In this document: positions 47,826 through 55,839 of the stretch, piece by piece
How the letters are laid out: each line of letters begins with the position of its first letter
Position numbering within the stretch: the first letter of the stretch is position 1
DNA from: Halovivax cerinus
GTDB lineage: Archaea; Halobacteriota; Halobacteria; Halobacteriales; Natrialbaceae
Assembly (NCBI RefSeq): GCF_024498195.1
Contig: NZ_CP101824.1
Location: 1 to 64,000, forward strand
Reading direction: 5' to 3'
DNA length: 64,000 nt
Program-made: the position numbers and the translations under genes
The notes under the pieces: model-generated
What the model was told of the DNA's origin: nothing
What the model saw: only the letters and a program-made list of their open reading frames with translations
The model's database searches: none

Positions 47826-49216
47826 TCGGCCACCCCCTCCCGGGCGGCCGCCTCCAGTCGCGTCAGGTCAGAGAGGGACTCGCGACGGCGGACGAGGCGC
47901 GAATCGGAGCCGTCGATCACGACCGTCGGCGGTCGCGGCCGGGAGTTGTACGTATTCGCCATTTCGGCGCCGTAGGCGCCAGCGTTGCCCACGGCGATGA
48001 CGTCGCCGCGCTCGAACCGAGGCGTCGGTCTGTCCACGCAGAGGACGTCCGAACTCTCACAGACCGGACCGGCCACCGTCTGTGGGACAGGTTCGCGGTC
48101 GGACGCGTCCGGGTCGAGCGAACGGAGCGCATGGTAGGCGTCGTACAGCGCGGGGCGGAGGAGAGTCGTCATGCCCGCGTCGATTCCGACGACGCGCGTC
48201 GCCGACGTCTCCTTGACCGTATTCACTTCGGTCAGGAGGACCCCGGCGTCGGCGACCAGGTACCGTCCCGGTTCGATGGAGAGGCACACGTCGAGGTCGG
48301 CGAACGCGTCGTGCGTCGTCTCGGCAACCGGATCGAGCGCGAGCGGCGGCTCGTCTTCGCGATACGGAACGCCGAAGCCGCCGCCGACGGAGACGAACTC
48401 GAGGGAGCCGACCGACTCGACGACCTCGGTCGCGAGGTCGGCGACGCGCGCGACGAATCTGCGGTGGGCCTCGCGCTGGTCGGCGTCGAGGACGCCAGAT
48501 CCGACGTGGGCGTGGAGACCGACCAGGTCGAAGCCCCGCTCCACGGCGTCGTGGGCCGTCTCCACGAGTCGCTCCGCCGGGATTCCGAACGTCGCGTCGC
48601 CGCCGGTTCGGACATTTTCGTGGTGGCCCGCGCCCACGCCGGGGTTGACGCGCAGGCAGAGACGGCCGTCGTACTCCAGGGCCGCGAGGCGCTCGACGGT
48701 GTCCCGAGCCCCGGCCGTGACCGTGAGTGTCGGGTCGTCTTTCCAGGCGTCGACGACGTACTCGAGGTCGCGTTCCGGTGGGTTCACCGCGGTGTAGCGG
48801 ATCCGATCCCCCGGGATGCCCGCCTCGCGGGCGCGATACACCTCGCCGGCCGACGCGCACTCGATAGTGGCACCGTTCGCGCAGACGATCCTGAGGAGAT
48901 CGACCAGCGCGTTCGCCTTCGCCGCGTAGGCGATCTCCGCGTCGGGAAACGCGCCCGCGAGGCGGCGGTAGTTCGCCTGGACGCGGTCGACGTCGAGAAC
49001 GTACAGCGGCGTTCCGTACTCGTCGGCGAGCGAGCGGAGTCGGTCCGCGTTCCAGTCGTCGAGCCGGCGAACGGGCGGGGAGTCGGTCGATCGGCGGCCG
49101 TGTGGTGAGTCGGCGGATCCGTGTACGGGTTGCGTGTCGGCCGACCGGCCAGCGGCTGCGGCGTCGTCGCCGAGAGACGCCGTCGGGTCGCCGTCATCGT
49201 CTCGCGAAGAAGTCAC
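47822..49216 (-). CDS. lysA: Diaminopimelate decarboxylase
   Basis: LysA produces lysine from meso-diaminopimelate with pyridoxal phosphate. The PLP lysine is in AYAAKANALVDLL, phosphate binding in GGGFGVPY and IEPGRYLVAD, and the substrate Cys in GPVCESSDVL. 464 aa with an acidic N-terminal tail of about 50 residues. The GTG start overlaps the dapD TGA (GTGA). Confidence 0.96.
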   Translation of the reverse strand: MTSSRDDDGDPTASLGDDAAAAGRSADTQPVHGSADSPHGRRSTDSPPVRRLDDWNADRLRSLADEYGTPLYVLDVDRVQANYRRLAGAFPDAEIAYAAKANALVDLLRIVCANGATIECASAGEVYRAREAGIPGDRIRYTAVNPPERDLEYVVDAWKDDPTLTVTAGARDTVERLAALEYDGRLCLRVNPGVGAGHHENVRTGGDATFGIPAERLVETAHDAVERGFDLVGLHAHVGSGVLDADQREAHRRFVARVADLATEVVESVGSLEFVSVGGGFGVPYREDEPPLALDPVAETTHDAFADLDVCLSIEPGRYLVADAGVLLTEVNTVKETSATRVVGIDAGMTTLLRPALYDAYHALRSLDPDASDREPVPQTVAGPVCESSDVLCVDRPTPRFERGDVIAVGNAGAYGAEMANTYNSRPRPPTVVIDGSDSRLVRRRESLSDLTRLEAAAREGVAE

Positions 49217-50052
49217 GACCGGAGCACCTCCTCGCGCTCCGTGGCCGCTATCGTCCGGTCTTCGAGGGCCGTCGCGACGACGGCCGGTTTGTACGCCCCG
49301 CCGTCGAAGAGGTCGTGGTCGCCCACCGAGGACGCCACGAATCGGGTGAACGCCCGGCGTTCCGGCGGCAACCGACCGTAGACGATCTCGTCCTCGACGA
49401 GGTCGTAGACCGGGATCCGGGGCGTGAGCAGCGTGTTCTCGCCGACGACGGAATCGGCGCCGACGACGAACCCGGAGGTCACGCGACAGCCGGCGCCGAG
49501 CGAGACGCCGTCCTCGATCACGACCGGCGCGTCCTCGACCGGTTCGAGGACGCCGCCGATCAACGCGTTCGCGCCGAGCTTGACGTCGCGGCCGATCTGG
49601 GCGCAGGAGCCGACGGTGTCACAGGAGTCGACGAGGGTGCCGTCGCCGACGTGCGCGCCCACGTTGACGAACGAGGGGCTCATCAGGATGCAATCCGCGC
49701 CGACGTGCGCGCCGCGGCGGACGACGGTCCCGTCCGGCGTGTTTCGGGTGCCGCGAGCGCCGTACTCGGCCGTCTCCGCCAGTTCCAGTACGTCGTTGTA
49801 CGTGACGTCGCCGTACTGGCGCGCCCTCGTCTCGCGGAGGGCGAAGGTCAGCAGGATGCCCCGCTTGACCCACTCGTTCGCCGCCCAGTCGCCGTCGCGT
49901 CGCTCCGCGGCGCGCACCACGCCGGTCTCCAGTGCATCGAGGAATTCGTCCAGGATGGCGAGGTCGCCCTCAGCCACCGTCCCGGCGTCGAGGTCGCCAG
50001 CGTCGTGGCGCCCCCAGAGCGATTCGACGTCGGATTCGAGCGTCGCGCTCAC
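49213..50052 (-). CDS. dapD: Tetrahydrodipicolinate N-succinyltransferase
   Basis: DapD transfers succinyl from succinyl-CoA, committing the pathway to the succinylase branch. The left-handed beta-helix part (about 100-230) shows hexapeptides such as GAHVGADCILMS, NVGAHVGDGTLVDSC, GRDVKLGANALIGG. The N-terminal helical domain has NEWVKRGILLTF. 279 aa. GTG start overlaps the dapB TGA. Operon position supports the assignment. Confidence 0.95.
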   Translation of the reverse strand: MSATLESDVESLWGRHDAGDLDAGTVAEGDLAILDEFLDALETGVVRAAERRDGDWAANEWVKRGILLTFALRETRARQYGDVTYNDVLELAETAEYGARGTRNTPDGTVVRRGAHVGADCILMSPSFVNVGAHVGDGTLVDSCDTVGSCAQIGRDVKLGANALIGGVLEPVEDAPVVIEDGVSLGAGCRVTSGFVVGADSVVGENTLLTPRIPVYDLVEDEIVYGRLPPERRAFTRFVASSVGDHDLFDGGAYKPAVVATALEDRTIAATEREEVLRS

Positions 50053-50858
50053 GCTTCGATCACCTCGGCGAAGTCGTACCAGCCCGGATCGCGGCCGGCG
50101 AGCCAGGCCGCGGCGTCGAGCGCACCCGCGGCGAAGATGCGCCGGTCGCCGGCGCGGTGGGTCAGTGTCACGTCCTCGCCGTCGCCAGCCAGCAGGAGTT
50201 CGTGTTCGCCGGCGATCGAGCCCGCCCGGACCGAGTGGACGCCGATCTCGTCGGGTTCTCGGGGTGCGTCGCCAGCCCTGCCGTGGACCCGTTCGGGTGC
50301 GCCGTCTCCCGTCGAGCGGGTGGTTTCGATCGTCTCGACGAGTCGGTTCGCCGTCCCGCTCGGGGCGTCGCGCTTGCCGTTGTGGTGGGTTTCGACGAGT
50401 TCGACGTCGTACCCGGGGAGGCGGCGGACCGCCTCGGCCACGAGGTGGTCGAGGACGGCGACGCCGCGCGAGAAGTTCGCGGCGTGTAAGAGCGGGGTCG
50501 ACTCGCTCGCTGCGCGGAGGGCCTCCCGCTGCGACGCGTCGAACCCCGTCGTCCCGGTGACGAACGGAACACCCGCATCGGCGCACGCCGCGGCGTAGCG
50601 GGTCGCCGGATTCGGGGCGGTGAAGTCCACGACCGCGTGGGGTTCGCGTTCGACCGCGAGCGCGTCGAGATCCGCGTCGGGATCGACGTCGGTCTCCGCG
50701 ACGCGCTCGTCGGGCGAGCGAGCGACGGCGAAGACGACCTCGACGGCGGGCCGTTCGGCCGCGGCGGCGAGCACCTCCCGACCCATGCGACCGGTCGCAC
50801 CGGTGACGCCGAGTCGGAGGACGCCAGGCACCCCGTCGTCGGACGCGGTCGCCGTCAC
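50049..50858 (-). CDS. dapB: 4-hydroxy-tetrahydrodipicolinate reductase
   Basis: DapB reduces the DapA product with NAD(P)H. The coenzyme loop is GVTGATGRMGREV, the active site is ETHHNGKRDAPSGTA with catalytic His and Lys, and GTTGFD follows. 269 aa. The start is GTG, 7 bases after a perfect Shine-Dalgarno GGAGGTGA (50865-50872). The stop of a 26-codon mini-ORF overlaps the GTG. Confidence 0.95.
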   Translation of the reverse strand: MTATASDDGVPGVLRLGVTGATGRMGREVLAAAAERPAVEVVFAVARSPDERVAETDVDPDADLDALAVEREPHAVVDFTAPNPATRYAAACADAGVPFVTGTTGFDASQREALRAASESTPLLHAANFSRGVAVLDHLVAEAVRRLPGYDVELVETHHNGKRDAPSGTANRLVETIETTRSTGDGAPERVHGRAGDAPREPDEIGVHSVRAGSIAGEHELLLAGDGEDVTLTHRAGDRRIFAAGALDAAAWLAGRDPGWYDFAEVIEA

Positions 50859-50935
50859 GACAGGTCACCTCCGCGGTCGGAGGAATCGGCCGGTGCGGGG
50901 CGAACGCCGTCGCCGCCGGCTACATCGGCCGTCAC
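50855..50935 (-). CDS. Mini-ORF linking dapA and dapB
   Basis: A 26-codon GTG frame starts in the dapA stop (GTGA at 50932-50935) and ends in the dapB start (TCGTGACG). It is preceded by its own GGAGGTGA (50943-50950), a copy of the dapB ribosome-binding region 78 bases away. The peptide would read VTADVAGGDGVRPAPADSSD and then RGGDLS. It may serve coupling more than product. Expression is not shown by sequence. Confidence 0.4.
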   Translation of the reverse strand: MTADVAGGDGVRPAPADSSDRGGDLS

Positions 50936-51852
50936 GGAGCGTTCACCTCCGCGGTCGTCGCGTCCGCACCGTCGTACGCGTCGAGCACCGATTCCAGGCG
51001 GTCACGATTCTCCGGGGCGAGCCGGGTGAGCGGTGCACGCAGGTGCGGTGGGTAGTCCTCGCGTATCGCGAGTGCCTCGGTGACCGGAATCGGATTCGTC
51101 TCGCAGAACAGGGCGCGAAAGAGCGGTCCGAGATCGTGGTGACGCGTTCGAGCGCGCTCTACGTCGCCGTCGAGCGCGGCGTCGACCATCGCGACGGTGC
51201 GTTCGGGTTCGACGTTCGCGGCGACGCTGATCGCGCCGGCGCCGCCGACCGCACAGATCGGGAGCGTGAGCGCGTCGTCACCGGAGAGGACGGCGAACGC
51301 CTCGTCTCGAGTTCGCTCGACGATCTCGCCGATCGCGTTCAGGTCGCCCTCGGCGGCCTTGTAGCCCGCGACGTTCGGGTGAGACGCGAGGTCGACGACG
51401 GTGTCGGGCTCGATCGTCTGGCCAGTTCGGGAGGGAACGTTGTAGACGATCTGTGGCAGGTCGACCGCATCGGCGATCGTCAGGTAGTGTTCGCGGAGGC
51501 CGCCTTGTTCGGGCCTGTTGTAGTACGGCGAGATGAGCAGGAGGGCATCGGCGCCGGCCGCCGCGGCGCGTTCGGAGAGAGCGAGCGCCTCGCGCGTGCT
51601 GTTCGAGCCACTGCCGGCGATCACGGGGACGTCGTCGACGGCGTCGACGACAGCCTCCACGACCCGGACGTGTTCGTCGTGGGTGAGCGTCGCGGACTCG
51701 CCCGTCGACCCGACGGGCACGAGACCGGCGACGCCGGCCGCTTCGAGGCGGCGGGCGTCGGCGCGGAGCGTTTCGAAGTCGATGCGGTCGTCGGCGTCGA
51801 ACGGCGTACACATCGCCGGGAAGACGCCGGTGAGGTCGAAGTCGTGTGTCAT
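50932..51852 (-). CDS. dapA: 4-hydroxy-tetrahydrodipicolinate synthase
   Basis: DapA condenses pyruvate and aspartate semialdehyde, the first lysine-specific step. TIM-barrel features: TPFDADDRIDFETL, the GSTGESATLTHDEH loop, the conserved Tyr in SPYYNRPEQGGL and the Schiff-base Lys in VAGYKAAEGDL (about residue 165). 306 aa. It heads dapA-dapB-dapD-lysA-dapF-dapE. A long structured leader with a short Lys/Phe-rich ORF precedes it. Confidence 0.96.
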   Translation of the reverse strand: MTHDFDLTGVFPAMCTPFDADDRIDFETLRADARRLEAAGVAGLVPVGSTGESATLTHDEHVRVVEAVVDAVDDVPVIAGSGSNSTREALALSERAAAAGADALLLISPYYNRPEQGGLREHYLTIADAVDLPQIVYNVPSRTGQTIEPDTVVDLASHPNVAGYKAAEGDLNAIGEIVERTRDEAFAVLSGDDALTLPICAVGGAGAISVAANVEPERTVAMVDAALDGDVERARTRHHDLGPLFRALFCETNPIPVTEALAIREDYPPHLRAPLTRLAPENRDRLESVLDAYDGADATTAEVNAP

Positions 51853-51867
51853 CTGGGTGGTGGCTTG

Positions 51868-51883
51868 CGGGACCGAAGTCCCG
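51868..51883 (-). promoter_or_regulatory. UUCG hairpin in the dapA leader
   Basis: On the minus strand CGGGAC-TTCG-GTCCCG forms a 6-bp stem closed by a UUCG tetraloop, ending 15 bases before the dapA ATG. It would be very stable in RNA and near the ribosome entry site. Confidence 0.55.
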
Positions 51884-51910
51884 GGTTCGCGAGAGCGTGT
51901 CCCGCGGTCA

Positions 51911-52012
51911 CCGGATCGGGTGCCGAGAGAGGCCACCGATCCGACGAGTACAGTTCGAAGAACCCGCACCGCGCGGGTCCGGTCGGTTCGAATCCGATCC
52001 GGGTGCACCCGG
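51911..52012 (-). promoter_or_regulatory. Alternative stems in the dapA leader
   Basis: In RNA order: palindrome CCGGGTGCACCCGG (51999-52012), segment A CCGGATCGG (51994-52002), a small hairpin (51963-51977), segment B CGGATCGG (51936-51943) and segment C CCGATCCGG (51911-51919). C can pair with A (9 bp) or B (8 bp) but not both, as in attenuators. CGATCG-type words are common in this genome, so chance must be considered. Confidence 0.4.
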
Positions 52013-52041
52013 GACGGGGACGCCACGCCCGCCCAGAGCGC

Positions 52042-52131
52042 TCAGGAGAAGAATTTTTTGCCGAATTTGGCAAACGTACCGCCGATTGTGCCGCGATGGC
52101 GGTCGACGAAGACGTCACTCACGACCGGCAT
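52042..52131 (-). CDS. Candidate Lys/Phe-rich leader peptide of the lysine operon
   Basis: A 29-codon ATG frame upstream of dapA reads MPVVSDVFVDRHRG and ends TFAKFGKKFFS, with three Lys codons (all AAA) and four Phe codons in the last ten. Haloarchaeal proteins are Lys-poor, so the cluster is striking. It stops 189 bases before dapA, followed by the alternative stems. A TATA-like CTCATATGG lies 56 bases upstream. The AT-rich part can also be read as the operon's own promoter, so coding is not certain. Confidence 0.35.
   Translation of the reverse strand: MPVVSDVFVDRHRGTIGGTFAKFGKKFFS
52051..52074 (-). promoter_or_regulatory. AT-rich palindrome in the dapA upstream region
   Basis: TTTGCC and GGCAAA are perfect 6-base arms around GAATTT (52057-52074), next to AAAAAATTC on the minus strand. 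This could be an operator over a dapA TATA box, or simply the AAA/TTC codons of the candidate leader peptide. Confidence 0.35.
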
Positions 52132-52500
52132 CGAACGGGTGTGAGCGACGCGTTGCACGGTGCGTACATTTCGTCCCACCCATATGAGTATTGTGCTGGT
52201 CACCGTTTTTGCACCCGCCGGGCCGGCGACCGATCGTGACACCGGTCGGCTGGTCGACATCCTCCCACGGCTGAAGCTGTGAGCGGGCTCCTCGTATCGC
52301 TGTACACACTCGACGACGGTCCGACCGGTCGACGGTACCGGCGGATCAGCGGCAGTGCCGTCGCGCCGAGCCGGTCGATACCGTCCCGTCCGTCACGACT
52401 CCTCCGGACCAGCGGCGACCAGCCGCTCGTCGAGAGTGGATGCGATCGGTTCACACGCCGCACCGCCGAACTTATGGCTCTCGCTTACCTATTCCCGTCC
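52132..52500. other. Intergenic region between the lysine leader and htpX
   Basis: No acidic frame is seen. It holds the IS605-like hairpin remnant (52259-52281) and, at its right end, the htpX promoter (CGAACTTATGG, centred 29 bases before ATG). Confidence 0.4.
52259..52281 (+). mobile_element. Second solo IS200/IS605-like end hairpin
   Basis: ATCCTCCCACGGCTGAAGCT continues into GTG; CACGGC and GCTGTG pair (one G-T) around TGAA. The motif TCCTCCCACGGCTGA is shared with the copy at 26.19 kb (minus strand). No transposase gene is nearby. Confidence 0.45.
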
Positions 52501-53325
52501 ATGACAGACGTCGGATTGAAAGTGCGGATGGTCGTCGTCGGCGCCATCCTGTTCGGGTTCTACCTGGCCACTGCGACGGTCGTCGCAGCGGCGACCGGGT
52601 TCAACCTGTTTATCGTCCTCGCCGCCGGTCTCCTGGTCGTTCCCCCGATCCAGTACAAGATCGGCAAGTGGATGGCCCTGCGCGGCGCCGAAGACATGCC
52701 CGAGACCGGCCGCTACCAGCGCGTCCACCACATGACCGACTCGCTCGCCCGGGACATGGGCCTCTCGAACGTCCGCCTGATGAAACAGGGGATGGGCGTC
52801 CCGAACGCCTTCGCCGTCGGTCGGAAGGGCGCCGGCGTCGTGGTCGTCTCCGAGGAACTGATGGCGATCCTCGACGAGGACGAACTCGAGGGTGTCATCG
52901 CCCACGAGCTCGCCCACATCAAGAACCGCGACGTGATCACGATGGTCGTCGGCCAGTCAATCGGCATGATCGTCGGGTACGCCGCGTACTTCGCCGTCCT
53001 CTTCGGCGGCGAGCGAAACATCGGTTCGTGGATCCTGGCGATGGTCGCCTCCCAGCTCGCGAACCTGCTCGTGATGGTCTTCGTGATGGCCATCTCCCGG
53101 TACCGCGAGTACGCCGCCGACGAAGACGCGAAGGAAGCCATCGGAAGCGGCGAACCCCTCGCACGCGCGCTCCAGAAGATCTCCGCGGGCGCCGAGGGAC
53201 GCGAGCAACAGACCAACGACACCGTCGCCGCCCTCTGTATCTTCAACGCCGACCGCAGCCTGCTCCAGCGAATCCTCTCGACACACCCGCCGACCGAAAA
53301 GCGGATCGCGAAGCTACGGAACTGA
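52501..53325 (+). CDS. htpX: HtpX-like membrane zinc metalloprotease (M48)
   Basis: An integral membrane protease for quality control of membrane proteins. Two hydrophobic segments at the N-terminus (about 5-50), zinc motif HELAHIKNRD (about 137-146), two further helices (about 150-205), and the third ligand Glu in REYAADEDAKEAI. 274 aa. The ATG is leaderless, 29 bases after CTTATGG. Length and layout are typical of archaeal HtpX. Confidence 0.95.
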   Translation: MTDVGLKVRMVVVGAILFGFYLATATVVAAATGFNLFIVLAAGLLVVPPIQYKIGKWMALRGAEDMPETGRYQRVHHMTDSLARDMGLSNVRLMKQGMGVPNAFAVGRKGAGVVVVSEELMAILDEDELEGVIAHELAHIKNRDVITMVVGQSIGMIVGYAAYFAVLFGGERNIGSWILAMVASQLANLLVMVFVMAISRYREYAADEDAKEAIGSGEPLARALQKISAGAEGREQQTNDTVAALCIFNADRSLLQRILSTHPPTEKRIAKLRN

Positions 53326-53479
53326 GTTCGTTCGGAAGCACCCGTCGTGGGTGGCGACGCCGACCGAACGCTCTCTGACGCGAGTGCTGAACGACCGCGT
53401 GATTTCTCACGTCGCACTTCGAGCGGCCGCGAATGGGACACGTTTAGTACAGCACAGACACGATCGCGAAGCAACCATC

Positions 53480-54838
53480 GTGGATCGCGGAACGAAACCG
53501 AGTCGACGGACGGTACTCGCCGGCGCGAGCGCGATGCTCGTCGCCGGCTGCTTCGACGTCGACGCGACCCCCGAAGCGACCGGGGCAGACTGGCGGATGT
53601 ACGGCAGGGGCCCTGGCCGAACTCGCCACGTTCCCGACGCTCGGCTGTCGCGAGACGGCGTCGACGTCGCCTGGGAGCGACAGGTCAGTGCCTCGAGCTG
53701 GTTGCCGCCGGTCGTGGCGAACGGCGTCGGCTACTGCCAGTACGCGAACGGTCTCTTCGTCCTCGACCCGGCGACGGGTGAGGGGCCGAACGTCGGCACG
53801 TACGGCGGCTTCGGCCGCGGCGGTCCGATGGCATTCGGTTCGACGGCCGCCTACGACGACGGCGTGCTGGTCGTTCCCTACGGCGATACCGTGGGCGGAT
53901 ACGCGGCCGATCCCGAACGCTGGCCAGACGAGGTCTCCGGCCTCGGGGAGCGTCGCGCTCGCTGGTGGACCGACGGGGACGAAACCGGTACCCGGCCCGT
54001 CGGTGGAGTGGCCACCGACGTCAGATGGGGAGCCACGCCGGTCGTCTCCGGTGGCAGCGTGGTCGGGGTCAACGGGTTCTCGAACACGGCCTGGGCTGTC
54101 GACACGGACGACGGCAGTGTCCACTGGCGGTACGACCTCCGAGACGCGGTCGAGAACGTCTCCGAACCCCTCGGTCTGGTGGTCGACGAGTCGACCGGGA
54201 CGGTCGTGGTCGGGGTTCGCGACGTCTCCGATCCGGGGCTCGTCGCCATCGACGTCCGGGACGGGACCTCGAAGTGGACGGACGAGAGCGGCGATGGGGG
54301 CGATCTCGGCCCGGCGGATCGAAACGCACTCGCGGCGGGCGACGGACGCGTCTACGTCGTCGACGGAGCCGACAGCGATGAGACGGTTCGGCTCCGCGAA
54401 CTCGACGCCAAGACGGGCGACACCAGCTGGACGCGTTCGTTCGAGCGACACCGCCACAACGGCGTCGCCGTCGGCGGGGAAGCCATCTACCACCTCGGAA
54501 CGGTCGGCGATCGTTCGAGTGCGGACGAGTTCGCCGTCGCAGCCGTCGACCGCGCCGACGGCGAGGTGCACTGGGAGGAACGACTCGCGGACGAACCGGG
54601 ATTCGACTTCGGCGTGACCGTCCAGCCGCCGACGATCGCCGGCGACTGTCTCCTGGTTCCCGGCGGGGACGGACTCCACGCGCTGGATCGAACGAACGGC
54701 GAGCACCTGTGGACGTTCACCGAGCTGGTCGGAACGGCCGGCGGCAGTGAGACCGAACGGGTCGCCTCGACGCCGGCGGTCGTCACCGACGATCGCATCG
54801 TCCTCGGGATGACGATCGGGCTGTACGGCCTCGAGTGA
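53480..54838 (+). CDS. Tat lipoprotein with PQQ-type beta-propeller repeats
   Basis: The N-terminus KPSRRTVLAGASAMLVAGCF is a Tat signal with lipobox, so it is a membrane-anchored extracellular protein. The rest (452 aa total) is a beta propeller with repeats such as FVLDPATGE, AVDTDDGSVHWRYDL, ELDAKTGDTSWTRSF and ALDRTNGEHLWTF, typical of PQQ-like/BamB propellers. No quinone ligands are certain, so it may be structural or binding. GTG start. The next gene follows by 12 bases. Confidence 0.88.
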   Translation: MDRGTKPSRRTVLAGASAMLVAGCFDVDATPEATGADWRMYGRGPGRTRHVPDARLSRDGVDVAWERQVSASSWLPPVVANGVGYCQYANGLFVLDPATGEGPNVGTYGGFGRGGPMAFGSTAAYDDGVLVVPYGDTVGGYAADPERWPDEVSGLGERRARWWTDGDETGTRPVGGVATDVRWGATPVVSGGSVVGVNGFSNTAWAVDTDDGSVHWRYDLRDAVENVSEPLGLVVDESTGTVVVGVRDVSDPGLVAIDVRDGTSKWTDESGDGGDLGPADRNALAAGDGRVYVVDGADSDETVRLRELDAKTGDTSWTRSFERHRHNGVAVGGEAIYHLGTVGDRSSADEFAVAAVDRADGEVHWEERLADEPGFDFGVTVQPPTIAGDCLLVPGGDGLHALDRTNGEHLWTFTELVGTAGGSETERVASTPAVVTDDRIVLGMTIGLYGLE

Positions 54839-54850
54839 TCGAACACGACT

Positions 54851-55765
54851 ATGTCCCCGAACGATGTAATCGACGACGACAGCAGGTCGACGAACGGGCC
54901 CGGTAGCGGCGGAAATTCGACAGTTTCGAGAGGATCGGCCGGGTCCCTCGGAGGAGCGACCGGGCGGCGGGTGAACGCGGTGGTCGACGCGTCGGTCCTC
55001 CGGGCTACCCTCGTCGTGCTGCGTGACCGACCACGCGTGTTCGTCCCGTTTCTGGCGCTCGGGCTCCTCGGCGGTGGAACCACGCTCGCCAGGCTCGCGA
55101 GTCCGATCGCGCTCGCCCCAGCCCGATTTCCCGAGCGTGGATACGTCCACCTCCCCGTCTCGTTCGTTCCGGACGGCCAGGCCGGGCTCGAGTACGGACC
55201 CGGTGCAATTTCGGGGCTGAAACCGCAGTTTCTCGCGTTCCTCGTCGGCCTCGACCTGGCGGTCGTCCTGGCGACGACGGTCGCGTTCGCGATCGGGCTC
55301 TGGACGGTCGCCGACGGGACGAGCGGGCACGTCCCACCCGTGGGCCGGGTGTGCTGGCTCGTGAGCTACGTCCTCGTCGTCGAGGGGGCGCTGCTCGTGG
55401 CGACGTACGCGTCCTGGGCCGGCGTCGGCGGTACCGGAACGGCACTGGTCGTGTTGCTCGTTGGGTGGCCGATTTCCGTCGGCCTGTTCCCGGCGCCCGC
55501 GTACGTCGTGCTGGATGGAGACGGGCCGATTGGGGCTGTACGCGAGAGCGTCGCACTCGTGACCGACCGGTTCGCGGCGATCGTCGCCGTCGTCGTCCTC
55601 CTCGGATACGCCGGTTACGTCATGACCGGCGTGGCGGTCGTCGCACCGGACCCGACCGTCGGCGCCGCGCTGGGAACGGTCTTCAGTACGACGGTCGTCG
55701 GAACGGTCCACGCCGTCGTGGTGTTCGTCGTGTACCATCAGCGGGCCGAATCGTCGCCAGGATAG
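54851..55765 (+). CDS. Haloarchaeal membrane protein, unknown function
   Basis: 304 aa with an acidic disordered head (about 1-50) and about six hydrophobic segments. The pattern (a pairing of long helices, VLRDRPRVFVPFLALGLLGG, and PAYVVLDGDGPIGAVRESVALVTDRFAAI) resembles membrane proteins of the DUF7847 or glycerophosphoryl-type family, but I cannot assign it. Lying 12 bases after the PQQ lipoprotein, it probably shares its transcript and might act with it at the membrane. Confidence 0.65.
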   Translation: MSPNDVIDDDSRSTNGPGSGGNSTVSRGSAGSLGGATGRRVNAVVDASVLRATLVVLRDRPRVFVPFLALGLLGGGTTLARLASPIALAPARFPERGYVHLPVSFVPDGQAGLEYGPGAISGLKPQFLAFLVGLDLAVVLATTVAFAIGLWTVADGTSGHVPPVGRVCWLVSYVLVVEGALLVATYASWAGVGGTGTALVVLLVGWPISVGLFPAPAYVVLDGDGPIGAVRESVALVTDRFAAIVAVVVLLGYAGYVMTGVAVVAPDPTVGAALGTVFSTTVVGTVHAVVVFVVYHQRAESSPG

Positions 55766-55839
55766 GTCGGAGACGGCGTCGGTCGAACGGCCCAGAACGC
55801 GTCGCAAGCCATTTGACCGCCAACCGTTATCCTTCGAGT

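Noticed and set aside
51981-52003. tRNA T-arm (GGTTCGAATCC) as a tRNA gene or att site
   Set aside because: A T-stem of 5 bp can form, but no matching acceptor strand, anticodon arm or D arm is found upstream at tRNA distance. The sequence falls in the dapA leader.
53351-53479. Longer start for the PQQ lipoprotein
   Set aside because: The upstream part is basic and would bury the Tat lipoprotein signal inside the protein.
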